Assembly (NCBI GenBank): GCA_030686115.1
Contig: CP131612.1
Span: forward strand, 682,001-746,000
Length of the DNA: 64,000 nucleotides
Reading direction: 5' to 3'
From: Psychrobacter cibarius
GTDB taxonomy: Bacteria; Pseudomonadota; Gammaproteobacteria; Pseudomonadales; Moraxellaceae
A model generated the notes under the pieces. That model had not been told where the DNA came from. It ran no database searches and worked only from the letters and a program-made list of their open reading frames with translations. The translations under genes and the position numbers were made by a program. Of this stretch, positions 16,810 to 26,264 are shown one piece after another (the first letter of the stretch is position 1; each line of letters starts with the position of its first letter).

Positions 16810-16897
16810 ACCCTTAATTCAAAGTAGGTGCAAGGCAGTGCCAGCCTAAAGGTGTGTGAACGGCTGGCTTTCGGGTAATTAGTCCTAGCCTTGCATA
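16810..16897 (-). ncRNA. Conserved structured leader RNA, copy 2
   Basis: Minus-strand outer stem TGCAAGGC (16888-16895) / GCCTTGCA (16829-16836) encloses inner stem GCCAGCC / GGCTGGC, fully Watson-Crick. The inner loop GTTCACACACCTTTA matches copy 1 (7491-7575) except for one base. It ends about 35 nt before the start codon, as in copy 1. It may be a cis-acting leader or a small RNA partner of the protein. Confidence 0.6.
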
Positions 16898-16914
16898 GTC
16901 GTTACAGCATGATG

Positions 16915-18156
16915 TTAGCCATGCTTTTGTGTCTGTTGTTTGAAGTCTGCACGGATCACGTTGTCCAGCTTGCCAGCGTAAGCGTTATCAATGAAGTTTG
17001 CCCACTCATTCATCATCTTGGTTCTGTATGGTAGGTGCTGCGCTCCATTGTATGCCTTGCTGATCTTGTTTTCTTTTTCATGTGCCAGCTGTAGCTCTAT
17101 CGCTTCGTGCATGTATTCCTGTTCGTGTAGGGTAGTGCTGGCAAGTCCACGGAAACCGTGCCCTGTCATACGTCCTTTATAACCCATTCGCCATAGGGCA
17201 GTGATAAAAGCGTTTGTACTGTATGGCTTACGGGTTGAGGGGTTAAAGAAAACGTACTGATCTGAAAAACCTAGCGCCTTGATCTGCTCCAGTAGTGCCA
17301 TTGTTTGCGGTGCAAGTGGTACTAGGTGTGGTCTATCCATTTTCATTTTATCGGCTGGTATGCGCCATACCTTAGCTTTGTAGTCTATCTCTGACCACTC
17401 CATGAACCTAAGTTCTTGAGTACGCACAAACGTATAGCATAAAAACCATAAGCCTAGCTTCACCAGTAGATCACCATCATAAGCATTAATGTCTTGAAGT
17501 AGTTTAGGTAGTTGCTGGCTGGTCACACGGCTGTGGTGCTTCACCTTATGCGGTTTTAGTGCTTCGGTTAGGTCGGTGGCTGGGTTGAGGTTGGTTAAGC
17601 CCTCACGTATAGCTTGTTTGAATATCTGCCCCGTTTGACGCATTGCACGCCTTGCCATATCACTAGCGCCCCTCGCTTCGATAGCTTTACCGATAGCCAA
17701 AACATCAGGCGCGGTTATGTCCTCTATATTCATGTGACCAATGACGGGTTTAATATCGCGCTGGTACTGTGAATAGTCACGGCTATAGGTAGTAGGGGCA
17801 ATATGTGCTTTGCGGTCATCGTGCCAACGCTGGGCTATGGTATCGAACGCCCTTGATCCGTCATTGTCTGCTTGTGTCTTTTTCTTATCGTCTTTTGGGT
17901 TGATACCATCAGCTATTAATCTTTTGATCTCAATATTGCGCTGACGTGCGTTTTGAAGGCTCATTACTGGATAAGTGCCAATAGTGAGGGTTTGCTGCTT
18001 ACCTTGCCAGCGATAGGCGCTGATCCATGACTTAACGCCCGTATAACGCACCCATAATTGCAGCCCGTTACCGTCACTGTGTTTATCAGGTCGCTTTGTA
18101 TCAATCGAGATGGGGCTAGGTGATAGCTTGTTGATACTGGTATGGGTTAGGGGCAT
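16915..18156 (-). CDS. int: Tyrosine-type site-specific integrase
   Basis: 413 aa, the usual length of P4-type integrases. The N-terminal DUF4102-like arm-binding domain covers about residues 1-90 (GLQLWVRYTGVKSWISAYRW), then a core-binding domain, then the catalytic domain. Visible catalytic residues are Arg245 (RTQELRFMEW), His333-x-x-Arg336 (HGFRG), His359 and Tyr369 (KAYNG). The start has AAGGA 8 nt upstream. It integrates and excises the island at tRNA-Pro and sits next to the right attachment site. It appears intact. Confidence 0.95.
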   Translation of the reverse strand: MPLTHTSINKLSPSPISIDTKRPDKHSDGNGLQLWVRYTGVKSWISAYRWQGKQQTLTIGTYPVMSLQNARQRNIEIKRLIADGINPKDDKKKTQADNDGSRAFDTIAQRWHDDRKAHIAPTTYSRDYSQYQRDIKPVIGHMNIEDITAPDVLAIGKAIEARGASDMARRAMRQTGQIFKQAIREGLTNLNPATDLTEALKPHKVKHHSRVTSQQLPKLLQDINAYDGDLLVKLGLWFLCYTFVRTQELRFMEWSEIDYKAKVWRIPADKMKMDRPHLVPLAPQTMALLEQIKALGFSDQYVFFNPSTRKPYSTNAFITALWRMGYKGRMTGHGFRGLASTTLHEQEYMHEAIELQLAHEKENKISKAYNGAQHLPYRTKMMNEWANFIDNAYAGKLDNVIRADFKQQTQKHG

Positions 18157-18170
18157 GGGGTCTATCCTTT

Positions 18171-18220
18171 GTTGGTATTGTCCATGTTGGTATTGCTCAA
18201 TACCAACAATAATACCAACA
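18171..18220. repeat. Integrase arm-type sites, right arm
   Basis: Two GTTGGTATTG decamers (18171 and 18186) face inverted copies CAATACCAAC (18198-18207) and TAATACCAAC (18210-18219). The part 18200-18220 is identical to 7764-7784 at the other end of the element. It lies between the int start and the core repeat, so Int bound here could also repress its own promoter. Confidence 0.65.
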
Positions 18221-18273
18221 TTCTATATGGAACGCCATACACCTACAAAGTGGTGAAAATCCAAAAAACGCCC

Positions 18274-18309
18274 AAAATAAAGGGCAGACGGTCTATGACG
18301 GTCTGCCCT
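18274..18309 (-). terminator. Element-borne terminator downstream of tRNA-Pro
   Basis: Long hairpin (AGGGCAGAC / GTCTGCCCT plus a further GTC/GAC pairing, one mismatch) ending on the minus strand in TTTATTTT. It lies directly past the tRNA 3' end inside the island. It appears to replace the native terminator (7633-7669) displaced by the insertion. Confidence 0.7.
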
Positions 18310-18313
18310 AAAT

Positions 18314-18337
18314 CTATGTTTGGTCGGAACGGCAGGA
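18314..18337. repeat. Right attachment site core of the island
   Basis: 24 bp identical to 7681-7704, overlapping the last 17 bases of tRNA-Pro. Insertion keeps the tRNA gene complete because the element carries the 3' end sequence. Confidence 0.88.
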
Positions 18338-18397
18338 TTTGAACCTGCGACCACTACACCCCCAGTGTAGTGCGCTACCAGACTGCGCTACGCCCCG
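18321..18397 (-). tRNA. tRNA-Pro (anticodon GGG)
   Basis: 77 nt including an encoded CCA end. The acceptor stem CGGGGCG / CGTTCCG pairs with two G-U pairs. The anticodon stem CTACA / TGTAG carries loop CTGGGGG with anticodon GGG. The T arm is GCAGG-TTCGAAT-CCTGC. Its 3' end is the integration target of the adjacent island. Confidence 0.97.
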
Positions 18398-18515
18398 AAT
18401 GACTGACTATTTTACGCAAAATTATGCATATTGCAAGGGCTATTTATAGTAGCCAAAATCTATCACATTATTTTGCCTATTACAGTCAGCTGAACCAACC
18501 AGTAGCTTGCCTTAC

Positions 18516-20042
18516 TTAACCCAAAAGCTCTCTTAAGATTTGGTTCACTTGCTGCGGGTTGGCACTACCGCGGCTGGCTTTCATGACTTGACCGACCAGA
18601 CCGTTAAAGGCTTTTTCTTTACCGCCACGATATTCTTCAACCATCGCTTCATTTTTTGCGATGACTTCTTCTACCATTGCTTTGATAGCGCCAGTATCGG
18701 TTTCTTGCTTTAGACCTTTTTCTTTGATGATTTTATCTGCTGCATCATCATCGTTGCCGCCTTCGCGCTCATATAGAGCACTAAAGACTTTTTTGGCCAA
18801 TTTGCCAGATAGCGTGTCATCTTTGATACGTTTTAGCATGCCAGCCAATTGCTTGGCGCTGATAGGGGAATCGACGATGTCTGTGTCATCTTTATTCAGT
18901 GCGCCGAGCAAGTCACCCATGACCCAGTTGCCCGCCATTTTGGCATCTGATTGACCCACTTCAGCAACGACTGCTTCGAAGTAATCAGCAATTTGACGAC
19001 TACCAGTCAAGATGCGAGCATCATATTCTGACAGACCAAGTGCTTCCTCAAAACGAGCACGACGGGCTACAGGTAGCTCAGGCATAGCGGCTTTAATCGC
19101 GTCAACCGTATGTTGCTCAATGCGTACAGGTAGCAAGTCTGGATCAGGGAAGTAGCGATAATCGTTGGCGTCTTCTTTGGTACGCATGGTACGAGTTTCA
19201 TCACGCTCTGGATCATACAGCATCGTCGCTTGAACGACTTTACCACCATCCTCTAGGATGTCAATTTGACGCTCGATTTCACGATTGATGGCACGTTCAA
19301 TGAAGCGGAACGAGTTTAAGTTTTTGAGCTCAGTACGCGTACCAAGCTCATCACCTGGTCTGCGCACAGAGACGTTGCAATCGCAGCGGAACGACCCTTC
19401 TGCCATGATAGCGTCTGAGATACCTAACCAAGTGACCAGCTGATGAATCGCTTTGATGTAGGCAAGCGCTTCGTGAGCCGAGCGCATATCAGGCTCAGAG
19501 ACGATTTCAATCAGTGGCGTACCAGCACGGTTGAGATCGACACCAGTCATACCATCGACAGCGTCATGCACTGATTTACCCGCATCTTCTTCCAAATGCG
19601 CGCGGGTGATACCCATGCGTTTAGGGTATTCATTCTTATCCCCTTCATTGACCACGACATCGATGTAGCCTTCGCCCACGATAGGGTTGGCCATCTGAGT
19701 GATTTGATAGCCTTTCGGCAAGTCAGGGTAAAAGTAGTTTTTACGGTCAAAGGTGTTGAATAGACCCAGTTCCGCATTGACACCGATGCCAAACTTTAAC
19801 GCGCGATCGACCACGCCAGCATTTAGCACTGGCAATACGCCAGGTAAACCCAAGTCGACGATACTGGCTTGGCTGTTTGGCTCATGACCGAAGTCAGTCG
19901 GCGCACTTGAAAATATCTTACTTTCCGTATTTAGCTGGCAGTGAATCTCAATGCCGATGACCACTTCATAACCATCGACGAAAAGCTCTTTACGCACGGC
20001 ATGCTCGCGGACGGCATTGTTATCAGTAGTAGTTGTACTCAT
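18516..20042 (-). CDS. gatB: Asp/Glu-tRNA amidotransferase subunit B
   Basis: 508 aa from ATG 20042, whose A is the last base of the gatA stop codon. A longer open frame upstream lies inside gatA. GatB binds misacylated tRNA and phosphorylates the Glu/Asp carboxyl group before amidation. Hallmarks are [28 protein letters not shown] and [16 protein letters not shown], with the C-terminal YqeY-like tail ending [11 protein letters not shown]. It is the last gene of gatCAB, in the order C-A-B on the minus strand. Confidence 0.97.
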   Translation of the reverse strand: MSTTTTDNNAVREHAVRKELFVDGYEVVIGIEIHCQLNTESKIFSSAPTDFGHEPNSQASIVDLGLPGVLPVLNAGVVDRALKFGIGVNAELGLFNTFDRKNYFYPDLPKGYQITQMANPIVGEGYIDVVVNEGDKNEYPKRMGITRAHLEEDAGKSVHDAVDGMTGVDLNRAGTPLIEIVSEPDMRSAHEALAYIKAIHQLVTWLGISDAIMAEGSFRCDCNVSVRRPGDELGTRTELKNLNSFRFIERAINREIERQIDILEDGGKVVQATMLYDPERDETRTMRTKEDANDYRYFPDPDLLPVRIEQHTVDAIKAAMPELPVARRARFEEALGLSEYDARILTGSRQIADYFEAVVAEVGQSDAKMAGNWVMGDLLGALNKDDTDIVDSPISAKQLAGMLKRIKDDTLSGKLAKKVFSALYEREGGNDDDAADKIIKEKGLKQETDTGAIKAMVEEVIAKNEAMVEEYRGGKEKAFNGLVGQVMKASRGSANPQQVNQILRELLG

Positions 20043-21538
20043 TATACCGTCTCCTTTGCGATGGTAGAGTGTTGTAGATGATGGTCGGTATGCTGCTGGA
20101 ATAGATGAGCAGTCGTGAGCAGTTGACTCTCTTGCCAATGTTGACCGATTAATTGTAAGCCAACAGGCAAACCTTCTGAGGTTAGACCAACTGGCTGACT
20201 AAGCGCAGGTAGACCCGCTAAGTTGACCGCGATGGTATAAACGTCACCCAAGTACATGGTCGCAGGATCAAGGTTGTCAGTAAGCTTATAAGCAGCGGTT
20301 GGTGCTGTTGGGCTAGCAATCACATCACAGCTAGCAAACGCTTCATCGAAGTCTTTGACGATTAAGCGGCGGATTTTTTGTGCTTTGGTATAGTAAGCAT
20401 CAAAGTAGCCAGCCGATAGCGCATAAGTACCTGTCAAAATACGGCGCTGTACTTCAGGACCAAAGCCTTCAGAGCGTGAACGCGTGTATAGATCGAGCAG
20501 ATCGGTTGGATTCTCACAGCGATAGCCAAAGCGTACGCCATCGAAGCGTGACAGGTTGGATGAGGCTTCGGCAGGGGCGAGCATGTAGTAAGTGGCAAGA
20601 GTAATCTCAGGGTCAGTGATATTCACCTCCACAATCGTCGCACCTAGCTCTTCATATTTTTTCAGAGCAGCACGTACGGTCGTTTCTATCTCAGCGTCTA
20701 ATCCAGCACTAAAGTATTCTTTCGCAACACCGATACGCAAGCCAGCAAATGGTTTATCACCAGCCGCGGCTTCAGCATCATTGATGTCTTGTACGTAGTC
20801 AGGCATATCGTATTTGATAGAAGTCGCATCGCGTGGATCGTGACCAATCATTGGCTGTAGCAGATAGGCACAATCTTTAGCGCTGCGACCCATGCTACCA
20901 GCTTGGTCAAGGCTTGAGGCATAGGCAATCATACCAAAGCGAGAGACGCGACCATAGGTTGGCTTGATACCGGTTAAACCACAAAATGAGGCAGGCTGAC
21001 GGATAGAGCCGCCAGTGTCACTGCCTGTTGCGACTGGGACAAAGCCAGCGGCAACGGCGGCAGCACTACCGCCTGATGAACCACCAGGGACGCGCTCTAG
21101 GTTCCAAGGGTTCTGCACAGTGCCGTAGTAAGAGCTACTGTTGTCCGAGCCCATCGCAAACTCATCCATATTGAGCTTGCCTAAACTAATCATGCCCGCT
21201 TTGTCGATATTAGAGACGATGGTAGCGTCATAAGGCGAGACAAAGTTATGCAGCATCTTAGAGCCACAAGTCGTCAGTACACCTTGAGTACAAAAGATGT
21301 CTTTGTGCGCCATCGGTACACCAAGTAATGGACGCTGATCGCCCTGTGCGCGCATTTCGTCTGCTGCCTTTGCTTGCGCGCGTGCTGTCTCAGAAGTATG
21401 AGTGATAAAGCTGTTAATCTTATTGTCTAGCGCATCTATACGCTTGATGTAGTGTTCTGTCAGCTCAAGGCTGCTAAATTGTTTGTCTTGCAAGCCCGTA
21501 ATAAGCTGCTGGGTACTTAATAAATGAAGTTCTGACAT
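20042..21538 (-). CDS. gatA: Asp/Glu-tRNA amidotransferase subunit A (amidase)
   Basis: 498 aa. GatA hydrolyses glutamine and channels ammonia to GatB. The amidase-signature triad is visible: Lys79 (MAHKDIF), Ser154 in [10 protein letters not shown] and Ser178 in GSDTGGS. The presence of gatCAB suggests that Gln-tRNA and/or Asn-tRNA is formed by transamidation in this organism. It overlaps gatB by one base and lies about 70 bp after gatC. Confidence 0.97.
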   Translation of the reverse strand: MSELHLLSTQQLITGLQDKQFSSLELTEHYIKRIDALDNKINSFITHTSETARAQAKAADEMRAQGDQRPLLGVPMAHKDIFCTQGVLTTCGSKMLHNFVSPYDATIVSNIDKAGMISLGKLNMDEFAMGSDNSSSYYGTVQNPWNLERVPGGSSGGSAAAVAAGFVPVATGSDTGGSIRQPASFCGLTGIKPTYGRVSRFGMIAYASSLDQAGSMGRSAKDCAYLLQPMIGHDPRDATSIKYDMPDYVQDINDAEAAAGDKPFAGLRIGVAKEYFSAGLDAEIETTVRAALKKYEELGATIVEVNITDPEITLATYYMLAPAEASSNLSRFDGVRFGYRCENPTDLLDLYTRSRSEGFGPEVQRRILTGTYALSAGYFDAYYTKAQKIRRLIVKDFDEAFASCDVIASPTAPTAAYKLTDNLDPATMYLGDVYTIAVNLAGLPALSQPVGLTSEGLPVGLQLIGQHWQESQLLTTAHLFQQHTDHHLQHSTIAKETV

Positions 21539-21606
21539 AAGGTGTCGTCCGTCAAAATGTGAGTAGCATAAAGTAAAATAGGGTAGCGATTAAAGCAGCA
21601 CGCTGC

Positions 21607-21921
21607 TTATTCAATCACTTGTGGAACCAAATATAAGCCATCTTCAACAGCTGGGGCGACTGACTGATTGCGCGCGCGGTTGATATCGTGTTTGGCCACA
21701 TCAGCCCGCAATTCTTGGCAAGCTTCATGAATGTTTGCTAAGGGTTTGATGCCTGTGGTATCCACGTTAGATAGCGTATTCATAAGTTTTAATACTTTAC
21801 TAATATCGTCGGCATAGCTATCGGCTGTGCTTTCATCGACACCCAAACGTGCAAGGTTGGCAACTTCTAGGATTTCTTCACGGCTGACGTTGCTGTCAGA
21901 CGTTGCTGGTTGCTGTGACAT
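21607..21921 (-). CDS. gatC: Asp/Glu-tRNA amidotransferase subunit C
   Basis: 104 aa, usual for GatC, the small subunit that wraps around and stabilises GatA. Signature elements are SREEILEVANLARLGVDE and the C-terminal LRADVA ... VAPAVEDGLYLVPQVIE. First gene of the gatCAB operon, divergent from mreB. The promoter must lie in the 640-bp intergenic region. Confidence 0.95.
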   Translation of the reverse strand: MSQQPATSDSNVSREEILEVANLARLGVDESTADSYADDISKVLKLMNTLSNVDTTGIKPLANIHEACQELRADVAKHDINRARNQSVAPAVEDGLYLVPQVIE

Positions 21922-22563
21922 AGTTTCTCCAGTGAACGACAGTTTTTGTTAGAGTAGAATGCGGCTAAAATAGACAAGCATTAGATATAGATAATTATTA
22001 ACACAAACTAAAACAAAGGGTTTATCTTAAGATGTATATATAGTGGCTTTATTATAAAGCATCTGGCTTAAGTTTACAGAGCATGACGCTTGATTGATGC
22101 ACAATATCAACCAAGATGGCGTGATTTGCAAAATTGACCGTATAATTCACGATTGATTCTCAATTGCTTACCCATTACGTTCTGAAATACGTTACAGTAT
22201 GCACCTGTGCTGCTAAGCAAAATTATCATTTGCCTGTAGAGCCTTGTTAGTTATTGAATTAAATGATGTTTCATTAAGTCGAATGGTGTTTACTGCTATT
22301 TTAAACTTTGTAACAACTTTTAGCGTTTAAGACCAAAATCCTGACTTACTGATGCAAATATCTGTGTTTTTTTTGAGCCAAATCGGTATAATTTAGCTCA
22401 GTTTTTCCATTGCATCATTATTGCTTAGGTTTGACTTGTTGCGAGGTTCAAATTTCGCCATAAGTAATGTCTAACGACGACCTGCTCAACGCTGACGAGT
22501 AACGCCTCAGTCAATCTCATTCGCCTCATTCGCCTCATTTGTAATACGCTGGAAATATTAGTC
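21922..22563. other. Intergenic region between gatC and mreB
   Basis: About 640 bp, AT-rich and non-coding between divergent operons. A TATAAT hexamer at 22387-22392 could be the mreB -10 box, but no good -35 lies at proper distance. Three short ATTCGCCTC-like units lie at about 22518-22540. Minus-strand frames here are interrupted or run into mreB, so I call no gene. Confidence 0.5.
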
Positions 22564-23592
22564 ATGAACCTGTTTGGATTTTTATCAAATAATATCGCTA
22601 TCGACCTCGGTACTGCGAACACTCTCATTTTTATTCCTAATAAAGGCGTCGTACTTGACGAGCCTACGGTGGTTGCGTTACGAAGTAATCGTACCCAAAA
22701 CCCTACCGTTGCGGCTGTTGGTATTGATGCCAAGCAGATGCTTGGTCGTACACCTGCTAACATTACAGCGATTCGCCCATTAAAAGACGGCGTGATTGCT
22801 GACTTTGAAGTGACGCAAAAAATGCTCAAGCATTTCATAACGAAGGTAAAAGCCAAGCGTTTTATGGCGCAGCCTAACGTGGTGGTTTGTGTGCCTTGTA
22901 AGTCTACTCTGGTTGAGCGTAAAGCGATTCGTGAAGCGGTATCTTCAGCAGGTGCGAGTAAAGTACTATTGTTAGAAGAGCCAATGGCAGCTGCCATCGG
23001 TGCTGGCTTGCCAGTTCATGAGGCCAGCGGTTCGATGGTGGTTGATATTGGTGGCGGCACGACGGAGATTGCCGTTATCGCTTTATCTGGTTGCGTTTAT
23101 GCTGAGTCGATTCGTATCGGTGGCGATATGTTTGATGACGCGATTATCACCCACGTACGCCGTACCCATGGTTGCGTGATTGGTGAGACGACAGCTGAGC
23201 GTATTAAGCACGAAGTTGGCTCTGCTTTGAATGAAGACAGTCAGCTAGAAGTCGAAGTTCGCGGTCGTAGCATGGCAGAAGGCGTGCCAAAAACCTTTAC
23301 TGTTAATTCAGAAGAAGTACAAAAAGCCCTGAGTGATCCGCTGAGCGGCATCGTTAGCGCGGTAAAAGCGGCACTTGAACAGACGCCACCTGAGCTGTCA
23401 TCAGACATCGCAGAGCGTGGTATTGTCTTGACGGGCGGCGGTGCGCTATTACGTGATTTGGACAAATTAATTTCAAGAGAGACAGGTCTACCTGTGACCG
23501 TTGCCGAAGATCCGCTGACTTGTGTTAGCCGCGGCGGTGGTATTGCGCTTGACTTTATCAATAACAAAAGCTTGAACATGATTTTTGTTTAG
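22564..23592 (+). CDS. mreB: Rod-shape-determining actin homologue MreB
   Basis: 342 aa. MreB polymerises under the inner membrane and guides lateral wall synthesis. Actin-fold phosphate loops are visible: [13 protein letters not shown] at the start, [18 protein letters not shown] near residue 160 and [14 protein letters not shown] near 285. The amphipathic N-terminus MNLFGFLSN suits membrane binding. First gene of mreBCD; the gap to mreC is about 190 bp. Presence suggests a rod or coccobacillus. Confidence 0.97.
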   Translation: MNLFGFLSNNIAIDLGTANTLIFIPNKGVVLDEPTVVALRSNRTQNPTVAAVGIDAKQMLGRTPANITAIRPLKDGVIADFEVTQKMLKHFITKVKAKRFMAQPNVVVCVPCKSTLVERKAIREAVSSAGASKVLLLEEPMAAAIGAGLPVHEASGSMVVDIGGGTTEIAVIALSGCVYAESIRIGGDMFDDAIITHVRRTHGCVIGETTAERIKHEVGSALNEDSQLEVEVRGRSMAEGVPKTFTVNSEEVQKALSDPLSGIVSAVKAALEQTPPELSSDIAERGIVLTGGGALLRDLDKLISRETGLPVTVAEDPLTCVSRGGGIALDFINNKSLNMIFV

Positions 23593-23781
23593 ATTGCTTT
23601 AGTGAAGCACTGCGGTATTGATAAATCATCTTCGTAGTGCTTGATGATAGCTTGCGTAAAAATAGTGGGTCAAAACAGTATAAAATTAAAGGTAGCCAGT
23701 TGCGCTGCCTTTAATTGCATTAATCAACTAGAACCCAGTACTGGCTACTGCTTATTTTATAACTCCTGAGTTAGACGACTT

Positions 23782-24642
23782 ATGAACCCAAGTATTTTTG
23801 CGCGCCAGCCGTTAGCACTTCGTAAGACTGCCATTGTATTAATAGCAGCTCTAATATTGATGTGGTTCGATAGCAAAAATTCAGAATGGTTTAATCCAGT
23901 ACGCAGTACCAGTCATGCCGCGATGCAGCCTATTTATGAGCTATCACTGTTACCGAGTTATGCCAAGCATTGGGCAGGTGGCAGCTTACAGTCTAAAGAA
24001 GCGCTGCGCCGCGAAAACATGCAATTGAAGTCTCAGCTTATCCATGCGCAAGCCAAGTTGCAGCAGCAAGATTATATTTTGGCACAAAATGCGCGCCTGC
24101 AAGGTATTTTATCAACGACCAAGCCTGAACAATTTGATCTTAATTTGGCACAGGTAATCGGTACAGACACCAACTTACTCAGACAAATCGTGGTGCTCAA
24201 TAAAGGCGTTCAAGACGGGGTTCAAGTTGGACAGACAGTGATTGATGAAGACGGTATTTTAGGGCAGATTATTAATGTCTATCCCAATACCAGTCGCCTG
24301 CTATTGATTACTGATGAGCAGCAATCGGTTGCAGTTACAGTCAAGCGCACAGGTCAACGCGCTATCGTGACAGGGCAAGGTATACCAACCTCATTAAGCC
24401 TTGATTATGTGTTCAAAACCTCAGACGTGCGTGTGGGTGATGAGCTGGTGTCATCAGGATTGGGTGGGCGTATTCCAGCAGGATATCGTGTCGGGCGTAT
24501 CGCCCATGTTAAAGATACTCAAGCCGATAACTTTAGAAGTATAGAAGTGACCCCAGCGGCGAACTTTATCGATAATGCATATGTATTAGTTCTGCAAGAT
24601 AAGCTGGTGAATAAAAATAATATGACTCTTAATGACCGTTAA
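23782..24642 (+). CDS. mreC: Rod-shape-determining protein MreC
   Basis: 286 aa. One N-terminal membrane segment (about residues 12-28), a coiled-coil (ALRRENMQLKSQLIHAQAKLQQQ) and the periplasmic beta-barrel domain (LAQVIGTDTNLLRQIVVLNKG ... VSSGLGGRIPAGYRVGRI). MreC scaffolds the elongasome, linking MreB to PBP2. The Shine-Dalgarno sequence is weak. Confidence 0.95.
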   Translation: MNPSIFARQPLALRKTAIVLIAALILMWFDSKNSEWFNPVRSTSHAAMQPIYELSLLPSYAKHWAGGSLQSKEALRRENMQLKSQLIHAQAKLQQQDYILAQNARLQGILSTTKPEQFDLNLAQVIGTDTNLLRQIVVLNKGVQDGVQVGQTVIDEDGILGQIINVYPNTSRLLLITDEQQSVAVTVKRTGQRAIVTGQGIPTSLSLDYVFKTSDVRVGDELVSSGLGGRIPAGYRVGRIAHVKDTQADNFRSIEVTPAANFIDNAYVLVLQDKLVNKNNMTLNDR

Positions 24643-24803
24643 GAAGTTAGGCGCTCAATACGTAAGCATCAATCAGATAATGGCTGGCATCTATTTATTA
24701 ACTGGTCTTTTTGTCGATACATTTTTAGCCATGGTTTTTACCCCATCAATGCCCACTCATGCTTTAACAGCAGCCATCAATACATTCGTTAAGGTAAGTA
24801 CCC

Positions 24804-25289
24804 ATGTCGTATCCTGATTCTGAGAATGCAACGGTACTACTGATTGCTACCATCATTCTAAGTTTTGTTATTGCGTCATCGCTTAATGTCTATCCGTTAA
24901 GTCCTAGTATGGCTACCTTACGCCCTATGGTCATGATCATGGTGCTGATTTTTTGGTTATTATTTCAGCCACGCTATGTTGGTATTTTTACAGCATTTAC
25001 CATCGGTCTCATTGCTGACTTACTCATGGATACCCATTTGGGACAGCAAGCCTTTGCCGCCGTGGCAGTCGCCTTCTTCATAAAAATAACCAGTATATAT
25101 ATTAGGCAACTAAATACCATCAGTGCATGGTTATTAGCAAGCTTAGGATTGTTTGTTTTTCAATTATGTTTATGGATATTGCAGATGTTTATCCAGAATG
25201 TCTTTGTCGCACAATCTACCTTATCACTGTTGATGAGTATAATCAGCTGGCCATTGGTACTACTGGCTTTGCGTAAATTTGCGTCATAA
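24804..25289 (+). CDS. mreD: Rod-shape-determining protein MreD
   Basis: 161 aa, typical MreD length, with about five hydrophobic segments (for example LLIATIILSFVIASSL, MVMIMVLIFWLLF, FTIGLIADLLMDTHLGQQ). LIADLLMDTHLGQQAF is the most characteristic part. The start ATG 24804 has AAGG upstream. It is 161 bp after mreC; a 61-codon frame in that gap has no ribosome-binding site and is not called. Confidence 0.92.
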   Translation: MSYPDSENATVLLIATIILSFVIASSLNVYPLSPSMATLRPMVMIMVLIFWLLFQPRYVGIFTAFTIGLIADLLMDTHLGQQAFAAVAVAFFIKITSIYIRQLNTISAWLLASLGLFVFQLCLWILQMFIQNVFVAQSTLSLLMSIISWPLVLLALRKFAS

Positions 25290-25420
25290 GAAAAATTCTG
25301 CTAATAACCAATAAGATTGTAGCGCTGGTGTTTATTAATCATGACTAACTAATATTAATGCACTAACAGGCAGCAGTTTTCGGTAGTAGGTAGATAAATT
25401 CAGATATAAAGAGAGTAGCG

Positions 25421-26086
25421 ATGGATATTATTTTAGCTTCTGGTTCGCCGCGCCGTCGTGAGCTGTTAGAAAGAGCACAACAAGAATTTAGCACATTGAG
25501 TGTAGATGTCGATGAAACAAAGCATGATGAGGAGTCACCCACAGACTATATCGAGCGCATGGTTGCCACTAAAGCTGAGGCTGCCATACAGCAACTAGTA
25601 TCACGCTTGAAAACGGATAAAAGCTGTTTTTCTGACTCACTTATCATTCTAACGTCTGATACCATCGGTGTGCTGGCAGATGGTCAAACAGTGCTGGTCA
25701 AGCCAGTTGATCGTGAGCACGCTTATAGCATGTGGCAACAGATGTCTGATAATGTCCATGAAGTATGGACAGCGGTTCAAGCAACTTATGTATCATTATC
25801 TTCTAAAGCGGCTAACAGCCCAACTCATGAGCCAGTATTTCAAATCATTAATCAGCAACAAATCACTGAGCGTACCGAAGTGACCTTTATAGCGCTCACT
25901 GCAGAGATGATGAGTAACTATTGGGAAAGTGGCGAGCCTGCTGATAAAGCGGGTGGTTATGGTATACAAGGTTTGGGTGCTATTTGGGTCAGCCGTATCA
26001 ATGGTAGCTATACCAATGTCGTGGGTTTACCGCTTCCACAAACGCTGGCGTTAATTAAAAACGTCACAGATATTAGTATCAAATAA
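25421..26086 (+). CDS. maf: Maf/YhdE family nucleotide pyrophosphatase
   Basis: 221 aa. The N-terminal signature ILASGSPRRRELLERA is diagnostic for Maf/YhdE enzymes, which hydrolyse dTTP/UTP or modified nucleotides. TSDTIGVL, the VKPVDREHA segment and the late motif GEPADKAGGYGIQGLG follow the family. A GAGAG sequence lies just before the ATG. Genes for Maf and RNase G commonly follow mreBCD, as here. Confidence 0.93.
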   Translation: MDIILASGSPRRRELLERAQQEFSTLSVDVDETKHDEESPTDYIERMVATKAEAAIQQLVSRLKTDKSCFSDSLIILTSDTIGVLADGQTVLVKPVDREHAYSMWQQMSDNVHEVWTAVQATYVSLSSKAANSPTHEPVFQIINQQQITERTEVTFIALTAEMMSNYWESGEPADKAGGYGIQGLGAIWVSRINGSYTNVVGLPLPQTLALIKNVTDISIK

Positions 26087-26264
26087 AATACGAGACAGAA
26101 CCTGATGGAGATTATTGGTCTCTCAGAGATTGGTTGTCACTCCAACCTGCTGCACATAATAACACGCGAGAGTAATGGGCGAGAGCCAGCTGCATTTGTT
26201 ACACTATAAAGATAATAGACGATGAACGTCTAACAAGAAAGCTGAGAGATAAGAGAAAAACATT

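Larger units (their letters stand above)
7681..18337. mobile_element. Integrated satellite-like island in the tRNA-Pro 3' end
   Basis: The boundaries are a 24-bp direct repeat at 7681-7704 and 18314-18337; the right copy is the 3' end of tRNA-Pro. A tyrosine integrase starts about 160 bp from the right repeat. Integrase arm-type repeats lie inside both ends. The content is integrase, hypothetical cargo with leader RNA, an alpA-led operon ending in a DUF927 ATPase, a toxin-antitoxin pair, an origin-like repeat region and an 88-aa protein. No structural, packaging or conjugation genes are visible. The layout resembles P4/PICI-type satellites, but the class is an inference. Confidence 0.88.

Noticed and set aside
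7681..18337. CRISPR array or prophage interpretation of the repeat-rich island
   Set aside because: Repeats are not regularly spaced with unique spacers, and no cas, capsid, terminase or tail genes are visible.
22425..22997. 190-codon minus-strand frame over mreB
   Set aside because: Antisense shadow of mreB; no independent support.
24632..24817. 61-codon frame between mreC and mreD
   Set aside because: Has a hydrophobic stretch but no ribosome-binding site and overlaps both neighbours.
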